This document shows positions 33,964 to 43,200 of a stretch of DNA of 51,849 bases, piece by piece; positions within the stretch are counted from its first letter, which is position 1, and each line of letters opens with the position of its first letter. The translations under genes and the position numbers were made by a program. The notes under the pieces are model-generated. The model was not told the DNA's origin. It saw only the letters and a program-made list of their open reading frames with translations, and did no database searches. Origin of the DNA: Oscillospiraceae bacterium (GTDB lineage Bacteria > Bacillota > Clostridia > Oscillospirales > Ruminococcaceae). The stretch covers positions 1 through 51,849 of the forward strand of contig JAETSI010000019.1 of the NCBI GenBank assembly GCA_021769725.1, read 5' to 3'.

Positions 33964-34584
33964 ATGGAACTGACCGCTCAGGGGAAAAATATCCCCACTT
34001 ATCCCATAGGCAATCTTTTTATCCAGGGAGAATGTTTTGCCGATACGATTTATATTACGGTAGATCGTTATTACGACAGGTGGGATCTTTCAGAATGCAC
34101 TTTTTCAATAAAAGGCGAGACAGAATCCGGTGAAGTTATTACTTCGGCGCTGCTTTTTAAGCCCATGGAAACAAAGCTTCGTATTATTTGGCAGGTCTCA
34201 AATCTTTTTGTTCAGAATGCCGGCAGGCTGATGCTTGAACTGAAAGCTTCAAATGTGGTGAACGGAACGGTTAAATGCGTTGTAAAGTATGATATGCCGC
34301 CAGTATTTGTAAAGCCTGCTTTGGAGGGAACAAACGAGGTGCTGCCCGATACATCCGAACAGATAATTGCAGAGATCAACGAAGCAGCGGCAGATGGTCT
34401 TGCGGAGATACAGGCAGAAATTGATGCTTTCGACCTTGATTCTGTCAATCAGCGTCTGGATAATATGGATGCGGAGTGCGATGCATTTCTCGCCAGACCT
34501 GAAGTAATCCCCGTTACCCAGGAAGAATATGATTCATCGGAGCACAAAAGCAATTCATTATACATTATTATAAAGGAGGACTAA
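33964..34584 (+). CDS. Phage baseplate/tail-appendage-like protein (BppU-like N-domain)
   Basis: A 206-residue protein. The first 115 residues are beta-rich (GECFADTIYITVDRYY, DLSECTFSIKGET, LRIIWQVSNLF) and recall N-terminal domains of phage upper-baseplate proteins that attach receptor-binding modules. A short coiled coil follows (about 130-165, AEINEAAADGLAEIQAEI), then a tail, VTQEEYDSSEHKSNSLYIII, of the kind found in phage tail-fibre proteins. GGGAGG precedes the ATG. It starts 54 bp after a strong terminator with no obvious promoter. No head, portal or tail-tube gene is nearby, so this is an orphan module. Confidence 0.55.
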   Translation: MELTAQGKNIPTYPIGNLFIQGECFADTIYITVDRYYDRWDLSECTFSIKGETESGEVITSALLFKPMETKLRIIWQVSNLFVQNAGRLMLELKASNVVNGTVKCVVKYDMPPVFVKPALEGTNEVLPDTSEQIIAEINEAAADGLAEIQAEIDAFDLDSVNQRLDNMDAECDAFLARPEVIPVTQEEYDSSEHKSNSLYIIIKED

Positions 34585-34585
34585 C

Positions 34586-35521
34586 ATGACAGGTACAGGA
34601 ACAAAAAATGATCCGTTTATTATACTGACGGCTGATGATCTTTATTCAATGAATGAGCTGGGGGGAGCGGATATCTGCTGTCGGCTTGAAGCAGACATAG
34701 AACTGAACGGTACTTCGTATGCGGAGCATTTTACGCCCATTCCGGTCAACTGGTCATCGCTTGACGGAAACGGTCATAAGATAAGGAATATTTTAATTTC
34801 AGACCCGAAGAACCGTGTTTCTGCCTTTGACGTCATGGTTGACGGAACGATCAATATATCAGGGCTGATGCTTGAAAATACGGTAATGAACGGCAATGTC
34901 ATCACACTTTTTTCGTCCGGTTCGGGAGTAACGGCGTCCATAGAGCTTTATGATTGTATGCTGATGCTTGAAATTTCTCATAACAGTTCAGATTCATATG
35001 CTGAAAATATAAGTATGCTGCACGGCGAGGGATTGACTGTTTCCTCTGACCTTTGTGTCATTTCGGTATCCGGAACGGTAAAGACGGGATATGCAATATT
35101 CTGCGGAGGTAATGTAAAAAGAACGCAGGTTATTGTTGATCTGCTGACGCACGATTCAAGCAACTACGATTCAACAGAATGCTCGCTTTTCCGGAAGGTG
35201 ACTGCCAGTGATTCATGGATTACTGGTACTGTTAAGTGTGATTCCTCAAATTCATCGAATATGTTTCACGTAGTGGACAACAGGAGTTCATTTTCAAACT
35301 GTTATCAGGCTATTTCGGTAAGCAATATCAGCAGAGTTTATTTCAGCAGTACGTTTTTAAGCACTTGTTTTTATGATAAGGAGCTTATGGGAAACAAAAC
35401 GTGCTACAGCACACAGGGAAGCAGCAGTTATTTTCATGGACTTACAACTGCACAGTGCAAAGATCCGGATTACCTTACATCCATAGGTTTTATCTGCGGA
35501 GGTACAAACAGTGGGCTTTGA
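34586..35521 (+). CDS. Beta-helix-like tail-appendage protein
   Basis: A 311-residue protein without a signal peptide. The start GTGTKNDPFIILTADDLYSMNELGG is a common opening of phage- or surface-associated proteins with GLUG/right-handed beta-helix repeats (shown here as GTGTKNDPF and ADDLYSMNELGG). The remainder is rich in S, N, T, G and short beta strands with the periodic pattern of a parallel beta helix (SLDGNGHKIRNILI, INISGLMLENTVM). Such proteins often bind polysaccharide. AAGGAGG precedes the ATG, one base after the previous stop; the next gene overlaps by 11 bases. Confidence 0.5.
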   Translation: MTGTGTKNDPFIILTADDLYSMNELGGADICCRLEADIELNGTSYAEHFTPIPVNWSSLDGNGHKIRNILISDPKNRVSAFDVMVDGTINISGLMLENTVMNGNVITLFSSGSGVTASIELYDCMLMLEISHNSSDSYAENISMLHGEGLTVSSDLCVISVSGTVKTGYAIFCGGNVKRTQVIVDLLTHDSSNYDSTECSLFRKVTASDSWITGTVKCDSSNSSNMFHVVDNRSSFSNCYQAISVSNISRVYFSSTFLSTCFYDKELMGNKTCYSTQGSSSYFHGLTTAQCKDPDYLTSIGFICGGTNSGL

Positions 35522-35906
35522 GATAATTGATGGAAGAAATGATGGATATCCCTGCATACCCGAGCTGAGAGAATGCGATAATACAGGATTGATAAATCCG
35601 GTATGTGAGTTTATGTTCACGCCGGGGGAAAGAGGATATCCTGTAATCGCCCAGCTGCCGGAAGCGGAGAAAGGATTTACGGGTGAGCTGCCTGAATATA
35701 TAATGATGTGTTTCGGAGAGCAGGTAAATGGAGGCTATCCATGGATAAGCAATCTGAAAACTGCTTTAAGCACATCGTATTCGTATCTGTATTTCGGAGA
35801 CAAGCACGCAGAAAGACTGTATTATGAGGGGAAAGCGGTAAAAACGGCTTACTGCGGTGGCAGAAAAGTGTTTGACACATATTTGATAAGGGAAAAGATT
35901 GTATAA
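35511..35906 (+). CDS. Small tail-appendage-associated protein
   Basis: A 131-residue protein beginning with GTG (GGAGGT seven bases upstream) and overlapping the preceding gene by 11 bases. It has three related short blocks: GRNDGYPCIPEL, ERGYPVIAQLP and NGGYPWISNL, each with a G-Y-P core, which suggests an internal repeat. The C-terminus (YFGDKHAERLYYEGKAVKTAYCGGRKVFD) resembles small phage appendage domains. The family was not identified. It is the last gene of the three-gene module and is followed by a terminator. Confidence 0.5.
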   Translation: MGFEIIDGRNDGYPCIPELRECDNTGLINPVCEFMFTPGERGYPVIAQLPEAEKGFTGELPEYIMMCFGEQVNGGYPWISNLKTALSTSYSYLYFGDKHAERLYYEGKAVKTAYCGGRKVFDTYLIREKIV

Positions 35907-35911
35907 ATGTT

Positions 35912-35945
35912 AAAGGCTTCCGTTTAGCTTCGGAAGCCTTTTTAT
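35912..35945 (+). terminator. Terminator after the tail-appendage module
   Basis: An 11-bp perfect stem (35912-35922 with 35931-35941) followed by T-rich sequence. Confidence 0.9.
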
Positions 35946-36057
35946 TTTCTGCCGCAGAATAAAAAGCTTGTCAACAGTCAAAATGCCTAAAATATAGTTA
36001 AGCAATTTGCCAAAGTTTACAGTTTTATAAAAAATAGAAAAAAATTGCGTTTTTATG

Positions 36058-36086
36058 TTGCAATTATGTGAAGAGTGTGATATAAT
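36058..36086 (+). promoter_or_regulatory. Distal promoter of the pilus operon
   Basis: TTGCAA (36058-36063), a 17-bp spacer and TATAAT (36081-36086). It would give a leader of about 270 nt that includes a hairpin (36109-36116 with 36125-36132) and a possible short reading frame. Confidence 0.75.
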
Positions 36087-36243
36087 ATTTGTATAAGTTT
36101 AACAATCTGCGGCATTAGTACAGGAATGCTGCGGCTGTGCTGTCTGAAAATTTGTATTTTGTAGAAAATCCCCTTTTTAGAGCAGAAAATATTACACTAA
36201 GTATAAAAGTTGGTGAATATTAATAAAAAGGGAGCGATTATTT

Positions 36244-36276
36244 ATGTCAAAAAAGCGATTGAAAAATTTTTGCTAA
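36244..36276 (+). CDS. Possible 10-residue leader peptide
   Basis: ATG with GGGAG upstream encodes MSKKRLKNFC and then TAA. It overlaps the proximal promoter at 36259-36287. It may be a chance frame; the good ribosome binding site and its place in the leader are the only support. Confidence 0.3.
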   Translation: MSKKRLKNFC

Positions 36277-36287
36277 AATGATATAAT
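36259..36287 (+). promoter_or_regulatory. Proximal promoter of the pilus operon
   Basis: TTGAAA (36259-36264), a 17-bp spacer and TATAAT (36282-36287), giving a leader of about 65 nt before pilC. Confidence 0.75.
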
Positions 36288-36358
36288 TGTTCTGTCAGGA
36301 TCTATAAGAACGATTCTTAAAGACAGCAGTCCAAGCAATAATTTATGGAGGTGGTTTT

Positions 36359-37558
36359 ATGAAGAGTTTTTCCTATGTTGCCCAGGACGCTAAAAACAAG
36401 CAGGTAAAGGGCATAATCCATGCGGAGAACGAACAGGAATTCTTAAAGAAAATTAAGGAAAAAGGTCTGTACGTTAAAGATTACAAGGAAAGCGATTCAA
36501 CAGATTCAAAATCATTGTACAAGTTTAACACCAAGGAACTGGCATTCTGCTGCAGACAGCTCAGCGCCATGCTTACTTCCGGTCTAACGCTTGTAAAGTC
36601 AATCGACATTCTTTGCAAAGAGCAGGAAGATGAAAAGCCAAGAGCTATCTGGCAGGACATTTACGAGAATGTTCAGAAAGGTGAATCTTTCTCTTCTGCT
36701 CTTGAAATGCATGAAGGCTCATTCCCGGAATTCCTGATCTCAATGGTCGCCGCCGGAGAGTCCAGCGGTTCTCTTGATGTAATCATGCAGCGTATGTCCG
36801 ATCATTACGCCAAGGAAAACAAGCTGAAAAATACCATAAAGGGCGCTATGACATACCCTATCATTCTTCTTGTGCTCTGTATCGTAATAGTTATTTTCCT
36901 TTTCACATTCATCATGCCTACGTTCATCGAAATGTACGAGGATCCTTCGACGATGCCCTTCCTGACCAAGTGCCTGGCTGCTATCAGTGACTTCATCAGA
37001 AAAAGATGGTACATACTTATTGCTATTGCACTCGCAATTGTATTCGGCATCAAATATGCACTCAAGACTCCTAAGTTCAGGCTTAAATTCGATCGTATGC
37101 TTGTAAAAGGTCCGGCTGTCGGTCCGCTTATCACAAAGATTTACACCGGTCGTTTCGCACGTACGCTTTCTTCGCTTTACTCCAGCGGTATTCCTATGGT
37201 GGAATGTCTTGAAAGAGCTTCGGCAATCCTCGGAAATTCATACATAGACGAGAAGTTTGTAGATGTTGTTGACGAAGTAAAACAGGGTGAATCGCTTTCG
37301 GCTGCCATTACAAGAACAGAAATATTCGAGCCGATGTTCTGTTCGGTAATTTATGTCGGTGAGGAAGCCGGCGCCCTTGACTCTATCCTTGAAAAGACAT
37401 CTGAATATTACGAGGATGAATCAGACGCAGCTGTACAGCGTCTGGTAAGCATGGTAGAGCCTCTGCTTCTTATCTTCATGGGTTTGATTATCGGACTTGT
37501 AGTATGTGGTATTTACCCCGCACTCTATGGTTCATTCGAGTCAATCGAAAACGAATAA
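36359..37558 (+). CDS. pilC: Type IV pilus inner-membrane platform protein PilC
   Basis: A 399-residue PilC/GspF protein, the membrane platform that the pilus motors rotate. It has an N-terminal cytoplasmic segment (FSYVAQDAKNKQVKG), two copies of the T2SSF domain (about 62-185 and 262-385; LAFCCRQLSAMLTSGLTL and TGRFARTLSSLYSSGIPM), and three membrane helices (about 165-190, 215-232 and 370-392). AAGAAAT is poor, but GGAGGT lies just before the ATG. First gene of the pilus operon, behind two promoters. Confidence 0.95.
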   Translation: MKSFSYVAQDAKNKQVKGIIHAENEQEFLKKIKEKGLYVKDYKESDSTDSKSLYKFNTKELAFCCRQLSAMLTSGLTLVKSIDILCKEQEDEKPRAIWQDIYENVQKGESFSSALEMHEGSFPEFLISMVAAGESSGSLDVIMQRMSDHYAKENKLKNTIKGAMTYPIILLVLCIVIVIFLFTFIMPTFIEMYEDPSTMPFLTKCLAAISDFIRKRWYILIAIALAIVFGIKYALKTPKFRLKFDRMLVKGPAVGPLITKIYTGRFARTLSSLYSSGIPMVECLERASAILGNSYIDEKFVDVVDEVKQGESLSAAITRTEIFEPMFCSVIYVGEEAGALDSILEKTSEYYEDESDAAVQRLVSMVEPLLLIFMGLIIGLVVCGIYPALYGSFESIENE

Positions 37559-37579
37559 AACGGAAAGGTGGAAAGATAA

Positions 37580-39376
37580 ATGCTTTCATTTGATATTACT
37601 GACAGAAATGTACGTGTTGTTAAGGGTACAGAAAGCAACGGAAAAATTAAGATCAGTTCCGCTGCTACCCTTGATGTTGAGGAGAACCTAATCGTAAACG
37701 GTCACGTTAAGGATGTGCCTAATGTGGCTACACTTATTAACGGCGTCCTGAAAAAACATAAAATGCCCGATAAGGAGGCTATCGTTTCAATTTCTTCCAA
37801 CTTGACTATCTTTAAGGAAATGAACGTTGCCAAAGCAAAGAACCAGGATCTTCAGAAAGTTGTAAAGCAACAGATGCAGGCTGAACTGAACCTCGATGAT
37901 TCCTACAGCGTATCCTATATTATAGTAGGAGAGACAGAGGCGTCGGGCGAGGGCGGTGAGGCTGCATACAGAATTCTTGCTACTGCCTGTCCTTACGAGA
38001 TCGTAAACAGCTACAGAGAAGTATTCAAGCTCCTTGGCATTTCCCTTAAATCCGTTATGATCGGATGCAACTGTATTACAAAGGTTCTTCTTGCTGATAC
38101 AAAGATCAGATCGAAGATGCCCCTCCTTGCCGTTCAGATCGACAATAACTTCATCTCACTCAACCTCTATGAGCAGGGATCGCTTTCATTCTCGCGTTTT
38201 GCTTCTATTGATGCCGCAGACTACGGATATTCGGATGACTACGTATTTGAGGCAGTAAACGAAAATATCTTCCGTATGCTTCAGTTCCACAGAAGCCGTC
38301 AGACAGGCGAGTCAATCGAGAACGTAATCTTCTACGGAGATACTCATGAATATGTAAGACTTACTGACGAGCTTGAAAAGCTTGATCTTAAAACCAGCCT
38401 TATTAATGTTCCGCCGCAGATCCACGGTCATGAAAATCTTGAATTTTCACTGTACGCAAACGCTATCGGTGCTATGTTCAAGAGAAGCAAAGAAATCGAA
38501 AAGATCAATTTGCTTGAAACGGATCTTGGTACAGCCGTTAAGAATAAGATCAAGGATGACAGTTCCGGAAATATTATCCTCCTCGGAGCAGTATGCCTTT
38601 CACTGATAGTTACAGGCGGACTTTTTGCTTACAACTTCTTCAAAAACAAGGGTATAGAAAATGAAATACAGGAAGTTCAGGATTATATTGACAGTGATGA
38701 AACAAATAATAAACTCAAACATCTTGAATATCTCGAACTTACGAAAGAGTCTGTTGACGCATATGCACAGAAAATGAAGAACGCCAACGATGCATTCTAT
38801 TCACAGCCGGTTATCAACGGCGAAAAGTATGATATCCTCAAATCAACCATGGAGAAAATACTTAAGCAGAATAAATATAAGGATTATGTGCTTTGGGACG
38901 GCGAAAAGACCGAAGGCGAAGGAGCTGATGCAAAGAAAATCAAGATAGTTCCTACCATCGGCTGGGGCGACTACAATGAAGGAACTCTTTCCGTTGAATT
39001 TGATATTCCGCTTAAAGACAGCGAAATTCTCGATAAAAAGATGACTCAGGACTTCCCCCGTGAATATGTAAAAGCACTGGAAGGGCTTAAGGTAAAAGAT
39101 ATCAAAAAAGATATTACAAAGGACGATGATCCCGAGAAATGTTATTTTAGATATGTAGAATACAGTGGATATACATATGAAAAGGGTGCGACTGAAGAAG
39201 TAAGTCAGACTGCCGGTGAAACAACCGTGACGAGCAAGGAAAAAGAACCGGACAGAGTAAAGTTTACAATTACTGTTGAACTCGAAGGCGAGCGCAGCGC
39301 AGCAGCTGATTTACATCAGGAGGAGAATGACCTCCTTGTTGACAATTCGCTGGTAGAAAATGAGGAGGAAGATTAA
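37580..39376 (+). CDS. pilM: PilM-PilN fusion protein
   Basis: A 598-residue protein joining two normally separate pilus alignment subunits. Residues 1-300 form an actin-like PilM domain (MLSFDITDRNVRVVKG, VAIQIDNN-type LLAVQIDNNFISLNLY, NVIFYGDTHEY). Residues 309-312 read INLL, the PilN N-terminal motif that docks into PilM, here linked in the same chain. A membrane helix follows (about 331-352), then an exterior coiled coil and a PilN-like domain (to about 560), and a polar acidic tail. Strong GGAAAGGTGG precedes the ATG. No separate pilN is present; pilO follows after one base. Confidence 0.85.
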   Translation: MLSFDITDRNVRVVKGTESNGKIKISSAATLDVEENLIVNGHVKDVPNVATLINGVLKKHKMPDKEAIVSISSNLTIFKEMNVAKAKNQDLQKVVKQQMQAELNLDDSYSVSYIIVGETEASGEGGEAAYRILATACPYEIVNSYREVFKLLGISLKSVMIGCNCITKVLLADTKIRSKMPLLAVQIDNNFISLNLYEQGSLSFSRFASIDAADYGYSDDYVFEAVNENIFRMLQFHRSRQTGESIENVIFYGDTHEYVRLTDELEKLDLKTSLINVPPQIHGHENLEFSLYANAIGAMFKRSKEIEKINLLETDLGTAVKNKIKDDSSGNIILLGAVCLSLIVTGGLFAYNFFKNKGIENEIQEVQDYIDSDETNNKLKHLEYLELTKESVDAYAQKMKNANDAFYSQPVINGEKYDILKSTMEKILKQNKYKDYVLWDGEKTEGEGADAKKIKIVPTIGWGDYNEGTLSVEFDIPLKDSEILDKKMTQDFPREYVKALEGLKVKDIKKDITKDDDPEKCYFRYVEYSGYTYEKGATEEVSQTAGETTVTSKEKEPDRVKFTITVELEGERSAAADLHQEENDLLVDNSLVENEEED

Positions 39377-39377
39377 G

Positions 39378-40214
39378 ATGAAATTAACTTACAGAGATAA
39401 AGTTATTCTTGCCATAGTACTGGCAATTGCGATCTTCGTGGCAGGATTCTTCGGACTTATCAAACCAAAGAGTACCGCAATAAAAGACAATGAGGCAACT
39501 CTTGAAAATCTCGAAAAAGAAAAGACCGAAATTGAAAGAAAGATCAAAAGGATCAAAACAGTTTCAAACAACATTGATAAATCGTATCTGAAAGGTGAAG
39601 AAAACAGAGCCGTTTTCGTAGATGTTGACTTGATCGGATCTACAAACAGCCTTACAGGCGGAACAAAGAAACTTGACGAATACATGTATGACTATGCAGA
39701 AAAGGCACATGTAAAGATCACAGAACTTAAAGCAGATCCCACCACAGCATCTGCGCTCAATTACTATTATAAACCCTATGTTGAAGTAGCCGGAGCACTC
39801 CGTGAAAGCGCAGATATCAACGGCAACCTTCAGCAGGAAATCGCAAAGGAAAGCGAAGACAGCAACTATATTGCTTCAAGAGGCGTTGAGAATATCATGT
39901 CTACAAGATATGGTGTTACCATCGAAGGAAAGAAGAAGGAAATCTGGGATTACCTTTCAAGAATTGAGGATATCGACAGTGCAGTTCTTATAACATCCGT
40001 ATCACTTTCAAAGGCAGAGGTTCAGGATGAAGATAAGAAAGCAACTCCTGCAACACCTGAGGGACAGACTCCGCAGCCGAACACTTCAACCAGCAGCGAT
40101 CAGCCTGAAAACTGGGATGATGACACAGTACTTGAAGCAAGCATTGTAATTCAGCTTTATTCAGTATATGGAATGGAAGAGCCTGATACGTCTCAGGAAG
40201 CTGTAGTAAAGTGA
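39378..40214 (+). CDS. pilO: Type IV pilus alignment protein PilO-like
   Basis: A 278-residue bitopic protein: a short cytoplasmic start, one membrane helix (about residues 9-28), a coiled coil (38-75, ENLEKEKTEIERKIKR) and an exterior domain with the ferredoxin-like region typical of PilO (AEKAHVKITELKADP to IDSAVLITSVSLSK). A P/T/Q-rich linker near 220-245 precedes a last strand. ATG 39378 with GAGGAGG is preferred over an upstream in-frame start inside the previous gene. It works with PilMN to align the platform. Confidence 0.8.
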   Translation: MKLTYRDKVILAIVLAIAIFVAGFFGLIKPKSTAIKDNEATLENLEKEKTEIERKIKRIKTVSNNIDKSYLKGEENRAVFVDVDLIGSTNSLTGGTKKLDEYMYDYAEKAHVKITELKADPTTASALNYYYKPYVEVAGALRESADINGNLQQEIAKESEDSNYIASRGVENIMSTRYGVTIEGKKKEIWDYLSRIEDIDSAVLITSVSLSKAEVQDEDKKATPATPEGQTPQPNTSTSSDQPENWDDDTVLEASIVIQLYSVYGMEEPDTSQEAVVK

Positions 40215-40276
40215 GAAAAGACATAATCATACGTACCCGTTATTGAGAAGAAATTTACCGGAAAGGTGGTAAAAAA

Positions 40277-43200
40277 ATGGAAACTGAGAAGAAAAGAACC
40301 CTAAAAGGCTCCATACTGTTTACAGTAGTCTCAGTGCTGGCTCTCATGACAATATTCATGACCAGTGCGTTAGCTCTGGCGGCAGCTGCAAACAAACGGG
40401 CTCACAAAACGTATTCGGCATCGCAGGCATCCTATACGGCAAGAGCAGCCATCGACAGTGTTCTTGCCGCTGTAGGCACAAATAATGAATTTGCAAATGC
40501 AGTTGAAAGTCTGCCGCAGAACGGCAAGTTTGAAGTTGAAATAGGAATCAATTCACCGTCATTGGGAAAAATCGACAGTGCAACTGTTGAATATGCAGGT
40601 AAAACAACGATTTTTGATCCCAATACAAAGGCGTGGACAGAAAAGAATCTTATAAAGATAACAGCAGAAGTAACAATGGGCGGCGAGACCACAAAGCTCG
40701 TATCTCATGTTATTCAGGATCCTGTAGTCAAGAGCGATGATGGTCCTGGATTCCTTACCATGGGCGGCGCCGGTGCGGCAAACGGCAACAACGGTTCTAT
40801 TTTCGGCGGCGCATATTACGGTATGGGTCATGGCCATGACGGCGGAACGTGGAACGGAAATCTTACTTATATTGAGTGGAATCCGTACGACGGCAAGCTT
40901 ACAACACTTGATGACAAGCAATATCTGACAAATGAGCAGTATGAGCTTAAGGATGTAAACAGAGTAGAAGCGTTCATGGTAGTAAACGGCAACTTCAGAC
41001 TGCCTACATATCTGACGGTTCACTATACCCAGCTCGGCAAGGGCGTGCAGATCTGGGGTGATCTGGAAATGGTAAATGGCGGTATGACTGTCAATATGTC
41101 TGGTCCGCTCCGTAATGAAATGGCATCCAGATCGCTTAAATTCAATGAGATTCCGTATCTTTATGTTGACGGAAAAATTAGTATGTCCAATCAGGATTTC
41201 AGCTACGGAGACGGAACATATCCTTTTAATATCTTCTGCGGCAGTCTTAATCTTGACGCAGGCAAGTTGAATTCCTATGCAGATATTTATTGCTATGATA
41301 AGGACAAAACAACAACGATAAGAACAAACGATACAGCGCTTTACGGTTGGTCTGAGTCGCTTATTGAGGGCGGAGACGGCTATTCAAGTTCCGGCGGCGG
41401 AATTTTCTCTAAGGGAAATGTTGAATTTACCGGCAACAACGGAACTTATTATATTGCCGGCGACGTTAAGGTAGACGGTGATGTGAAGCTTGACAGACAG
41501 ATCACTATCGACGGAGATCTCGTAGTAGGCGGAAAGCTCTCAATGAACAACGATAACATTAAAGTCAACGGAAAGGTATATGCAAATACTTACGAAGGCG
41601 GAAGGATCCAGACCCCCGGCGGCGACCAGCTTAAGGACGGCTACACAAAGAAGCCTGTAAGCTATATTATCGCTAAGGATGTTGCATATGAAGCTGACGC
41701 AGGTGACGGAACTACAATTCTTCAGCCTGTTGAATATATGTGGCTCAAACCGGAAGTTCTTGACGCTTTTGCCGGTTATACACAGCTTACAAATGAGGAC
41801 GGAACTCCTACAAATGCGTATGATTTCGGCGGTGCAACAATACCGATCGAATATCTCATCATTGAAGACTGGGATAAGTCATTTGAGGGTCTTGAACCGC
41901 CTCCGAACTGGGGACAGCCCGGAGGACCCGGATTTACTCCTGGTCCTGACCCCGAATCACCCGGAACTGTTGAAGAGTTTGTTCCTGATCTCAATCAGGT
42001 AAAGAATTTCAGAGAGGGTTATTTTGATCCTACAGGCAAAGAAGTTACAGAAGCAGAAGCCAAGAAGCCAACCACACCGTTCTATAACGGAAATCAGGAT
42101 ACTATTGAGCTTCTTCCCCTGAAACAGTATTATACAGATACAGGTGAAAGCGCAATTTTCCCTGTATACGCAGAAAAGGAAACAATTCTTGGACTTTCAG
42201 GTCCTGTAAAGGGAACGGAAGGACATTTCGGAAAAGAAACACCCCAGGAAGTAAATAATCGTACATATAATGGTACAGCACAGCTTGTAGGTCATGTTAC
42301 CGAGAGCTGTACGCTGACAGGTCTCTTTACCAAGGCAGTTACGATTGATGCAAACGGTTCTGATGTACACGTTCTTATCAAGAACGCAAAATTCCAGAAT
42401 GATGACAATCCTTCCGAGGCAAGGATCTATGTAAATGAATTAAACGGCGGCAAGGTATACTTTACATTTGCCGGAGAAGTTGAATGTTTTTACGACAATC
42501 CTGCTGAAAAGGAAGAATCACAGGTTATCCAGACTGTATTTGAAGTAATGGATAAGTGGGGCATTGAGAAAAACGTTCAGGCACCGCAGGGAGCAATAAC
42601 AAACGTTATTACTTCCGCAAATGCATCCGGAAGAACAATTACTATAAATGGTGTTGACGCAAAGCTTACCGGTATGTTTGACGGAGTTACGATCAATATT
42701 GTACCTCCCGCAGCAGATTCCATATGGATTCAGCTTGATAATTTCTATGCACAGAACGGTGCAAAAATCGTTATTAAAGATATTGGTGCTGACGGAAGTC
42801 AGATCGGCGGTCAGGTTAATTTCTATGTTACCGGTACTAATAATCACATGACAAATGGCGAGATTGTTACAGAATCGTTCCTTAAGTTTGCACATTCAAA
42901 TGAAACGGTTCAGATCGTTACAGATTTCGACAATCCTACTCTCAGGGTAAAGGATGCCGAAGGTAAAGATTATCCGTTCATGACAGCGCCGAAGGTAAAT
43001 ATGTATTCGGAAAAAGGCGCTAAGTTCAAGGGAAGCAACGGATTCTTCATTACGGCATTCGTTCGTGCTCCTTACATGGATTTTGATGTTCCTACTCTCT
43101 CATCAGCTTATGATGGCTGCCTAAGCAGAATTTACTACGATGGAATCCGTATGGATAGGGCAGGAAACAGAAATGGTCAGGGTCCGGCTCGTTTTGGTGT

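Noticed and set aside
33894..34133. Plus-strand frame overlapping the start of the BppU-like gene
   Set aside because: It is arginine-rich noise in another frame; the 33964 start has a good ribosome binding site and sensible protein sequence.
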